From positions 1,674,001 to 1,738,000 of the forward strand of contig NZ_JAFEUW010000001.1 of the NCBI RefSeq assembly GCF_025028335.1: a DNA stretch of 64,000 bases, written 5' to 3'. This document shows, piece after piece, positions 57,743 through 64,000 of this stretch (position 1 is its first letter; each line of letters starts with the position of its first letter). The notes under the pieces are model-generated. The model saw only the letters and a program-made list of their open reading frames with translations, was not told where the DNA came from and ran no database searches. Made by a program: the position numbers and the translations under genes. Source of the stretch: Brachybacterium sillae (GTDB taxonomy: Bacteria > Actinomycetota > Actinomycetes > Actinomycetales > Dermabacteraceae).

Positions 57743-58576
57743 TCAGAAGTCGCATTCGGCCGGGTCGGGGCCGATGCGGCCCTCGGCCGAGTCGAGACGG
57801 CCGATGGCGCGGACCTCGTCCTCGGTGAGGGACACGGAGGTGGCCTCGAAGTTCGAGACGATGCGCTCGGGGGTCACGGACTTCGGGATCACCACGTTGC
57901 CGATGGCCAGGTGCCAGGCGATGACGACCTGTGCCGGGGTGGCGCCCTTCGCCTCGGCGATCTCCGTGATCACCGGGTCGGTGAGGACGTCCTTGCCCTG
58001 GCCCAGCGGGGACCAGGCCTCGGTGAGGATGCCGTGGTCACGGCCGTAGGCGCGCAGATCGGCCTGCTGGAAGTGGGGGTGCAGCTCGATCTGGTGGATC
58101 ACCGGCTTCACGCCGGTCGCCTCGATGATCTCCTCCAGCTGCTCCTGCGGGAAGTTGGAGACGCCGATGGACTTCACCTTGCCGGTCTTCTGCAGCTCGA
58201 TGAGGGTGCGCCAGGCGTCGAGGTACTGGCCCTGCTTCGGCTTGGCCCAGTGGATGAGGTAGAGGTCGACGTAGTCCAGGCCCAGCTTCTCCAGGGAGGT
58301 GTCGAGGGCGGCGACCGCATCGTCATGGCGATGCGAGTCGTTCCACAGCTTGGTGGTGACGAACACGTCCTCCCGGGCGACGTCGGACGCGGCGAGGGCG
58401 CGACCCACGCCGGCCTCATTGCCGTAGATGGCGGCGGTGTCGATGTGGCGGTAGCCGACCTTCAGGGCCTCGCCGACGACCTTCTCGGCCACCTCGTCCT
58501 CGACCTGCCAGACGCCGAAGCCGAGCTGCGGGATCTCACGGCCGTCATGGAAACGGAGGGTCGGGACAGTGCTCAT
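57743..58576 (-). CDS. Aldo/keto reductase (2,5-diketo-D-gluconate reductase type)
   Basis: ATG 58576 follows AAGGAG by 7 bases; an in-frame ATG at 58594 has no such site. The 277-residue enzyme has GYRHIDTAAIYGNEAGVGRA, VFVTTKLWNDSH, YVDLYLIHWAKPKQGQYLDA, VKSIGVSNFPQEQLEEI, IHQIELHPHFQQADLR and VIPKSVTPERIVSNF. It contains the complete catalytic tetrad and NADPH site. It is a paralogue of the next gene. Confidence 0.92.
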   Translation of the reverse strand: MSTVPTLRFHDGREIPQLGFGVWQVEDEVAEKVVGEALKVGYRHIDTAAIYGNEAGVGRALAASDVAREDVFVTTKLWNDSHRHDDAVAALDTSLEKLGLDYVDLYLIHWAKPKQGQYLDAWRTLIELQKTGKVKSIGVSNFPQEQLEEIIEATGVKPVIHQIELHPHFQQADLRAYGRDHGILTEAWSPLGQGKDVLTDPVITEIAEAKGATPAQVVIAWHLAIGNVVIPKSVTPERIVSNFEATSVSLTEDEVRAIGRLDSAEGRIGPDPAECDF

Positions 58577-58787
58577 GGGAATCTCCTTACACACGGTTCG
58601 TCGGTCCCGTCAGCGTAGAGGGACGGCCTGACACGCGGCGGGGAGGGGCCCGGGAGATGCACCGTGGGGCGGTCCGCGGGGTGGCCGCACGGCTGTGGCG
58701 CCCCGCACAGCGGCGGCCGGATCGCCCCGCCCCCGTCCCACGTGTGCCAGAGTCGGAGGGTCCAGGAGCCGACCGGGAGGAACCGCC

Positions 58788-59630
58788 GTGACCTTTCCGT
58801 CCGACCCGGGCGCCCCGCGTCAGTCGCGGTGGGTGTCCTCACGCGCCAACCCGAACGGGTCGGCACGCCCTCTGCCGACCCCGCCGGCCCAGACCCCCGG
58901 CGCGGAGCCGGTGACGCAGCAGGTGCCCACGGTCGCGGACCCGCCGTCGCGGCCCGGCCGGGACGCGACCCCCGGGACGTCCCCCCACCCGGCGCCCGCG
59001 CAGGCGACGCCCGTCGCCGTCCCCGCGGGGGACCCCACCCCTCCCGCGGGTGACCCCGGTCGTCCGGCGGACGATCCCCCCGGATCGGCCGGTGGCCGTC
59101 GCGCGCTGTGGGCCGTCGGCTGCCTGCTGCTGACCCTGCTGCTGGTGCTCGGCGCCGTCCTCGGGCTGCGGGCCCTGCTGGCGGAGCCCGACGCCGGGTA
59201 CCGCCGCACGACGGACCCCTCGGAGGTCGCCTCCTCCACCGGCCAGCCGGCGGGAGCCGGTGCCGAGGGGCTGGCCTCCCCGGCCCCCGAGGGGGCGCAG
59301 GAACTCGACCTGATCGTCTCCCCCTCCGGGAACATCATCTGCGCCCTGGAGCAGGAGTCGGTGCGGTGCAGCATCGAGGACCGCCGCGGGGGAGGGGAGC
59401 CGGAGAACTGCGAGGACGGCCCGGAGCTGACGCTGCGACTGCGGGACGACGAGGCCGCACCCGCCTGCGACGAGCCGGTCGACGCCACCGATGCCACCAC
59501 CCTCGAGTACGGGGAGACCGCCGTGACCGGCGCCATCGCCTGCACCAGCGCCGAGGACGGCATGACCTGCTGGGACACCCGCTCCGCCACGGGCTTCACG
59601 CTCTCCCGCAGTGAGGTGCGCACTTTCTGA
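58788..59630 (+). CDS. Single-pass membrane protein with DUF6636-like extracellular domain
   Basis: GTG 58788 follows GGGAGGAA. The 280-residue protein has a ~105-residue Pro-rich cytoplasmic N-terminus and one membrane helix (ALWAVGCLLLTLLLVLGAVL). Outside, after a short linker, is a domain with six Cys (SPSGNIICALEQESVRCSIE, ENCEDG, APACDEP, GAIACTSAEDGMTCWD), ending GFTLSRSEV. The SPSGN-I-C and GFTLSRS pattern matches my recollection of DUF6636. Function unknown. Confidence 0.7.
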   Translation: MTFPSDPGAPRQSRWVSSRANPNGSARPLPTPPAQTPGAEPVTQQVPTVADPPSRPGRDATPGTSPHPAPAQATPVAVPAGDPTPPAGDPGRPADDPPGSAGGRRALWAVGCLLLTLLLVLGAVLGLRALLAEPDAGYRRTTDPSEVASSTGQPAGAGAEGLASPAPEGAQELDLIVSPSGNIICALEQESVRCSIEDRRGGGEPENCEDGPELTLRLRDDEAAPACDEPVDATDATTLEYGETAVTGAIACTSAEDGMTCWDTRSATGFTLSRSEVRTF

Positions 59631-59677
59631 CGCACCCCGGGGCTCGGTCGAGGATCACGCCCCGCTACGCTGGGCGC

Positions 59678-61294
59678 ATGTCCGCCCCCTCGGCCCGGCC
59701 CCCGGTCCCGATCGACCGGCCCGTGCCGTCGTCACCCCCGGTGTACGACCATGAGCGCGGTGGCGAGGCCCATATCGAACGGCCCGAGCTGTACACCCTG
59801 TTCGATGCCCTCTTCGTGGTCGCCGGTGTGCTCATGTCGATGTGGCTCGCGGGGCTGTACCTGCGGGCCGGGTTCGTCCCCAGCCCCGTGCGGATCCTCT
59901 ATCTGGTCGGCTTCTGGCTGCTGCTCACGTACGTGACCCTGCCGCGTCTGCACCAGGTGCTCACCTGGATCTACCTGCCCGACTACTTCATCGGCCGCAC
60001 CCGCACCTCCGACGGCGTGTTCTCCGACCCCGTCAATGTGGGGCTCGACGGCTCGGAGGCCGACGTGCACGTGGCCATGCGCCGCGCCGGATGGGTGCTC
60101 GCCGAGGAGAAGACCCTGCGCTCCGCCTGGGGCATGGTCGCGGCGACGCTGCTGCGCCGCTCCTATCCGGCCGCGCCCGTGTCCGACCTGTACCTGCTGG
60201 GGCGGCGCCACGACTTCACGTACCAGCAGGAGGTCGGCGGCACCACCAGCAAACGCCATCACGTGCGGTTCTGGCGGATGCCCGCCGACTTCGTGCTGCC
60301 CGGCGGCTACCGCACCGACTGGCTCGCGGCCGGCACCTTCGACCGCGCCGTCGGCTTCTCCTTCTTCACCTTCCAGGTCACCCACCGCATCGACGAGAAC
60401 ATCGACGTCGAACGCGATTACATCGTCGACACCGTCCGCTACGGCAGCCCGGAGGTACCCGTCCACGTGGTCCGGGACTACTCGACCTCGTACCACCACC
60501 GCAACGGCCAGGGCGACCGCCTGCGCACCGACGGCGACCTGCCCGTCATCGACGTCACCGGGGTGGCCGAGCGGTCCGACGGTGCCACCGCCGCCATGCT
60601 CCCCCGACACCGCGGCACCGGCAGCTCCGTGCTGCGGGCCCGCGCGCAGGAGGCGACCCGGGCGGCGCTGGCGGTGGCCCGTGGCGGCGCGGCGGCAGCC
60701 GAGGGGCGCGTCGGTCGGGCGGAGCTCGCGGCCCAGTGGCACGACGCCCTGGATGACTTCCACGATGCCCTCGCCGGGGCCGGTGATCACCACCTGCCTC
60801 CGCCCACGGTGATCCTCACCGGTGCGGTTCTCGCGATCCAGACACTGTTCCTGGCGTGGGTGTGGCTCGCCCTGGGTCTGCATGTGGACGCCTCCGGGGT
60901 GCTCGAGGAGCTGAGCATCTTCGTCGATGAGCGGGGCACCCCGTGGATCGCCACGGCGATCTGGGCCGCCGGTGTGCTGCTGCTGTTCGGGGTGCTCCGC
61001 CGCCAGCGCTGGGCGCGTCTGCTGCTCATGGCCCTGTTCTCCGCCGACGCCGCCGTGCGACTGCTGTTGGCGACGCTGCGTCCGCTCGAGCAGCTCGACA
61101 CCGCCTCCCTGGCGGCGGTGGGAGCGTCCGTGCTCGGGGTGATGGCGCTCAGCAGCGAGGCCGCGCGCCGCTGGGTGCAGACCGACCGTGAGGACGTGCG
61201 ACGCAGCGCCGTGCCCGCCGCCGGCACCGAGGGATCCCGCGGCGGCTCGATCCGGGTGGACCTGCTGCGGGACCAGCCGACGGCCGCGCATTGA
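59678..61294 (+). CDS. Membrane protein with LssY C-terminal-like domain
   Basis: The 538-residue protein has two N-terminal helices (ALFVVAGVLMSMWLAGLYLR and RILYLVGFWLLLTYVTL). The LssY_C domain follows (residues ~130-270: AMRRAGWVLAEEKTLRSAWG, PVSDLYLLGRRHDFTYQQEV, TSKRHHVRFWRM). An Ala/Arg-rich linker and about four C-terminal helices complete it. LssY_C is usually found after a PAP2/DedA region; here it is flanked by other helices. Role unknown; a cell-envelope function is inference. Confidence 0.75.
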   Translation: MSAPSARPPVPIDRPVPSSPPVYDHERGGEAHIERPELYTLFDALFVVAGVLMSMWLAGLYLRAGFVPSPVRILYLVGFWLLLTYVTLPRLHQVLTWIYLPDYFIGRTRTSDGVFSDPVNVGLDGSEADVHVAMRRAGWVLAEEKTLRSAWGMVAATLLRRSYPAAPVSDLYLLGRRHDFTYQQEVGGTTSKRHHVRFWRMPADFVLPGGYRTDWLAAGTFDRAVGFSFFTFQVTHRIDENIDVERDYIVDTVRYGSPEVPVHVVRDYSTSYHHRNGQGDRLRTDGDLPVIDVTGVAERSDGATAAMLPRHRGTGSSVLRARAQEATRAALAVARGGAAAAEGRVGRAELAAQWHDALDDFHDALAGAGDHHLPPPTVILTGAVLAIQTLFLAWVWLALGLHVDASGVLEELSIFVDERGTPWIATAIWAAGVLLLFGVLRRQRWARLLLMALFSADAAVRLLLATLRPLEQLDTASLAAVGASVLGVMALSSEAARRWVQTDREDVRRSAVPAAGTEGSRGGSIRVDLLRDQPTAAH

Positions 61295-61425
61295 CCCGGT
61301 GACGGGGGTCATCGTCTGGTGTAGCCTGCCTCGACCGTGCCGCCCGGTGCGGTGGCCCCGGACGTGGCGTCCCGAGCCCGCTCGTCGCCGCCCGCCCTTC
61401 CCGTCCCCCTCCCCCAGGAGCACAC
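61295..61425 (+). promoter_or_regulatory. Promoter region of the APC permease gene
   Basis: TGGTGTAGCCT (TAGCCT at 61322-61327) resembles an extended -10, and TGACGG at 61300-61305 is a weak -35 16 bases away. The leader to the ATG is about 95 bases with no obvious riboswitch. Inferred. Confidence 0.35.
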
Positions 61426-62877
61426 ATGTCCCATGCGGTCCCGAGCGCGCCCGCTGAGGCGTCGGCGCCGGAGCAACCGGAGCTCAAGAAGGCGATCACG
61501 CCGAAGCTCCTGCTGCTGTTCATCGTCGGTGACATCCTCGGCACCGGCGTCTACTCCCTCACCGGCAAGGTCGCCGGCGAGGTGGGCGGCGCCGGATGGC
61601 TGCCGATCCTCATCGCCTTCACCGTCGCCCTGATCACCGCCTTCTCCTATCTGGAGATGGTGACCAAGTACCCGCAGGCCGCGGGTGCCGCCCTGTACAT
61701 CCACAAGGCCTTCGGTGTGCACTTCGTGACCTTCATGGTCACCTTCGCCGTGCTGTCCTCCGGCATCACCTCTGCCGCCACCAGCTCCGTGTTCCTCGCG
61801 GAGAACGTGCTCAAGGCCTTCGGCCTCGACGAGTCGATGGGGGAGGACCAGGCGAAGCTCACCGCCACCGTCATCGCGGTGCTCTTCGTCTGCCTCGTGG
61901 CGTGCATCAACATGATCGGCGTCAGCGAGTCCGTGAAGCTCAACGTGGTGCTCACGCTGATCGAGCTGAGCGGTCTGGCCCTGGTGATCCTGGTCGGCTT
62001 CCTCGCGATCGCCGAGGGCAAGGCCGACTTCTCCCGCGTGGTGCTCTTCGAGACCCAGGGGGACAAGTCCCTGCTCATGGCCGTCGTCGGCGCCACCGCG
62101 CTGGCGTTCTTCTCCATGGTCGGGTTCGAGGACTCCGTGAACATGGCGGAGGAGACCGTCGACCCGGTACGGAACTTCCCGCGGATGCTGGTGGCCGGCC
62201 TGTCGATCACCGGCTTGGTCTACGTGATCGTGTCGATCACCGCCGTGGCGATCGTGCCGATCGGTGAGCTCACCGAGGCCACCACGCCGCTCCTGACCGT
62301 CGTGGAGAAGGGCGCCCCGAACCTCCCCATCGACACGATCTTCCCGATCATCTCGATCTTTGCGGTCGCCAATACCGTGCTGATCAACATGATGATGGCC
62401 TCGCGTCTGCTGTTCGGCATGTCCCGCCAGGGTGTGCTGCCGGGCTTCATGCGGTACGTGCTGCCGGGCCGTCGCACGCCGTGGTCGGCCATCGTGTTCT
62501 CGACCCTGCTCGGGGTGGCGCTGATCCTCACGGTCCGCTTCGTGCTGGGGCAGGAGACCATCGGCGCCCTCGGCGGCACCACCGCGATGCTGCTGCTGGG
62601 TGTGTTCTGCCTGGTGAACATCGCGGTGCTGGTCCTGCGCAGGAAGGACCCGGTGGAGCGGGAGCACTTCCGGACTCCGTCGCTGCTGCCGTGGATCGGG
62701 GCGCTGACCTCCTTCCTGCTGGTCACGCCGATCGCCCAGAAACCCATCAACTACGCGATCGGCGGCTCCCTGCTGCTGGTCGGCCTGGTGCTGTACGTGA
62801 TCACCTGGATCTACAACGGCGCCGTCTACGCCCGCCGCACCCGTTTCCACCACGTCGACGAGATCGGCAAGGAGTGA
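61426..62877 (+). CDS. APC-superfamily amino acid permease
   Basis: The 483-residue protein has 12 helices and the APC glycine-rich first helix (LLLLFIVGDILGTGVYSLTG). The helix-6 block is ALAFFSMVGFEDSVNMAEET, followed by VDPVRNFPRMLVAGLSITG and SRLLFGMSRQGVLPGFMRYV. It imports an amino acid or amine with H+ or Na+; the substrate is unknown. CAGGAG precedes the ATG. Confidence 0.9.
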   Translation: MSHAVPSAPAEASAPEQPELKKAITPKLLLLFIVGDILGTGVYSLTGKVAGEVGGAGWLPILIAFTVALITAFSYLEMVTKYPQAAGAALYIHKAFGVHFVTFMVTFAVLSSGITSAATSSVFLAENVLKAFGLDESMGEDQAKLTATVIAVLFVCLVACINMIGVSESVKLNVVLTLIELSGLALVILVGFLAIAEGKADFSRVVLFETQGDKSLLMAVVGATALAFFSMVGFEDSVNMAEETVDPVRNFPRMLVAGLSITGLVYVIVSITAVAIVPIGELTEATTPLLTVVEKGAPNLPIDTIFPIISIFAVANTVLINMMMASRLLFGMSRQGVLPGFMRYVLPGRRTPWSAIVFSTLLGVALILTVRFVLGQETIGALGGTTAMLLLGVFCLVNIAVLVLRRKDPVEREHFRTPSLLPWIGALTSFLLVTPIAQKPINYAIGGSLLLVGLVLYVITWIYNGAVYARRTRFHHVDEIGKE

Positions 62878-62882
62878 CCGCT

Positions 62883-63296
62883 GTGAAGATCCTGCTCGCC
62901 TATGTCCCCAGCGCCACCAGCGAGGCGGCCTTCGAGTACGCCGTGGCCGAGGCCCGCTCCAAGGGCGCCGAACTCGTGGTGCTCGCCTCCGAGAGCACCA
63001 CCTCCGGGGTGTCGAAGGCCCATGGGGTCACCGACACCCGTCCGCTCTCGGAGCGTCTCGCGGAGACGGGTGTGCCGCACGATCTGCGGATCGTCCCCCG
63101 GCGCGACGATCCGGCCGATGACATCATCGCCGTCGCCCAGGACGAGCACATGGACCTGCTGGTGCTGGGTATCCGCAAGCGCACCCCGATCGGGAAGATC
63201 TTGCTGGGCTCCACCTCCCAGCGGGTGGTGATGGAGGTGCCCTGCCCGGTCGTGCTGGTCAAGCCGAAGGACTTCGTGCCGCGGGCGCGCATCTGA
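62883..63296 (+). CDS. Universal stress protein (UspA family)
   Basis: The 137-residue UspA fold shows MKILLAYVPSATSEAAFEYA at the start, a mid-protein HMDLLVLGIRKRTPIGKILL and GSTSQRVVMEVPCPVVLVK. The latter fits the ATP-binding G-2x-G-9x-G(S/T) class only loosely (GIRKRTPIGKILLGSTS). GTG 62883 is preferred over GTG 62874 because AAGGAG lies 8 bases upstream. Coupled to the permease gene by 5 bases, a frequent pairing. Confidence 0.87.
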   Translation: MKILLAYVPSATSEAAFEYAVAEARSKGAELVVLASESTTSGVSKAHGVTDTRPLSERLAETGVPHDLRIVPRRDDPADDIIAVAQDEHMDLLVLGIRKRTPIGKILLGSTSQRVVMEVPCPVVLVKPKDFVPRARI

Positions 63297-63304
63297 GGCG
63301 ACCA

Positions 63305-63350
63305 CATGCGATGACGCCCCGGGGATCCGTCCCCGGGGCGTCATCGCATG
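63305..63350. terminator. Strong terminator after the universal stress gene
   Basis: A perfect 21-base inverted repeat (arms 63305-63325 and 63330-63350, starting CATGCGATGACG) with a TCCG loop lies 8 bases after the stop. It is the longest perfect hairpin noticed in the window. Confidence 0.8.
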
Positions 63351-63496
63351 TTCACCTGGGTGTGGGGCGCACGTTCGGTGCGGTGGGGAGGATGCACCGC
63401 ACGGCCGCGTCGCGCGACCGATCCTGCGGCACCCGTGGCCTGTGTCCTCCACAGACCCCCGCACGACTCCGTCCTCCGGATGACGAAGGGAACCCC

Positions 63497-64000
63497 ATGG
63501 CCCTCCAGCTCCCTCTCCTCATGGCCGGTCACACCAAGGGCAAGCGCTCTCCGGTGACCTGTGCTCTCAAGTGCGCCAACGCCTGCGCCGGCGAGGTGTG
63601 CAACACCTCCGGCAACGGCTACTTCCGTGACATCGCCACGGCCGCCCTGTCCCGCCGCGCCCTGATCGGCGGCGGCCTCGGCGCCATCGCCATCGGTCTG
63701 GCCGGCACCCAGGGGGCGGGCACTCCCGCCGCCTCCGCCGCCGGTGCGCCCGTCGCCCCGACGGTCACCCCGAACGGCACCCGCCTCGACTTCACCCCGA
63801 TCGCGCCGGTGGACGCCGCGGTCGACGAGTTCACCGTCCCGCAGAACTTCGACTGGCACCCGGTCATCCGGTGGGGCGACCCGCTGTTCGCCGACTCGCC
63901 GGAGTTCAACTGGAACCAGCAGAGCGCCGAGGCGCAGAAGCGCCAGTTCGGGTACAACAACGACTACACCGAGATCCAGGAGATCCCGGGCTCGCGCGGC
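63497..64000 (+). CDS. PhoX-family phosphatase (DUF839), N-terminal part, runs off the window
   Basis: The 168 codons present begin MALQLPLLMAGHTKGKRSPV and have the family Cys lead (TCALKCANACAGEVCNTSGN). A Tat signal follows (ALSRRALIGGGLGAIAIGLA) and then the start of the phosphatase domain (FDWHPVIRWGDPLFADSPEF). PhoX enzymes are exported Ca/Fe alkaline phosphatases, usually ~680 residues. GTTCACCTGGG at 63350-63360 resembles one actinobacterial PHO-box unit, but only one repeat is clear. Confidence 0.88.
   Translation, partial: MALQLPLLMAGHTKGKRSPVTCALKCANACAGEVCNTSGNGYFRDIATAALSRRALIGGGLGAIAIGLAGTQGAGTPAASAAGAPVAPTVTPNGTRLDFTPIAPVDAAVDEFTVPQNFDWHPVIRWGDPLFADSPEFNWNQQSAEAQKRQFGYNNDYTEIQEIPGSRG

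Noticed and set aside
59732-62853. Two minus-strand frames of over 500 residues (59732-61423 and 61309-62853)
   Set aside because: They are His/Gly/Arg- and His/Asp/Glu-rich shadows of the LssY_C protein and the APC permease, with no motif of their own.

Overview
The window is 64 kb of very GC-rich DNA (about 70% by eye) from an Actinomycetota chromosome. Compact divergent and overlapping genes, many Tat-type signal peptides with paired arginines, GTG starts, a DtxR/IdeR-like iron box and the family content suggest a Dermabacteraceae relative such as Brachybacterium. That genus guess is inference; no rRNA or tRNA gene was seen to test it.

Layout. 1-5486 is an insertion-sequence landing pad. 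It holds the tail of an IS5-type element inserted into an ISL3-type transposase, a small Tat-exported protein, a frameshifted PucR-type regulator, and two IS3-family elements with visible terminal repeats and target duplications (2613-3950 and 4099-5486). 5649-11936 carries a SelO protein AMPylase (frameshifted), a carboxylesterase, and a PEP synthase gene preceded by its regulatory kinase/phosphorylase. 12000-24650 is a decay zone: separated pieces of a peptidoglycan amidase, a degenerate second larC fused to one of them, a frameshifted larC, a larA start fused to a uronate isomerase end, and a shortened mannitol-dehydrogenase-type gene. Intact genes are mixed in: a cupin, an SMR exporter, a second small Tat protein, a His-rich membrane protein with a PCu(A)C copper chaperone and a DyP peroxidase, a VapBC pair and an FGGY kinase.

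24864-30615 holds an FAD monooxygenase (frameshifted), an O6-alkylguanine-DNA methyltransferase, and a complete riboflavin operon (ribD, ribE, ribB, ribA, ribH) behind an FMN riboswitch. 30700-43722 is mostly housekeeping and metabolic genes: SDR, SGNH-like and SLH-like proteins, LLM flavoprotein, VOC protein, GDPD, lipoprotein, phosphotransferase, TauE/SafE permease, glutamate dehydrogenase, macrodomain, isochorismatase and NCS1 permease. A NYN-LOTUS protein follows at 43962-45041.

45214-47231 is a sulfur-relay cluster (SQR-like flavoprotein lacking its N-terminal FAD motif, TusE/DsrC, DsrE), followed by a TetR regulator with a strong palindrome. Then come a GH95 fucosidase (frameshifted), DUF2200, hutG with a divergent IclR regulator, and a four-gene iron-siderophore ABC operon behind an iron box. 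The window closes with two tandem aldo/keto reductases, a DUF6636-like protein, an LssY_C protein, an APC permease with a universal stress protein, and the start of a PhoX-type phosphatase.

Caution: five otherwise normal genes (pucR-like, selO, larC, FAD monooxygenase, GH95) each have a total length one base short of a multiple of three, and the IS3 orfB is one base long. Several of these breaks lie in G or C runs, so some may be assembly errors and not real pseudogenes. The larger rearrangements (fusions, internal deletions, tandem duplications) are not explained that way.
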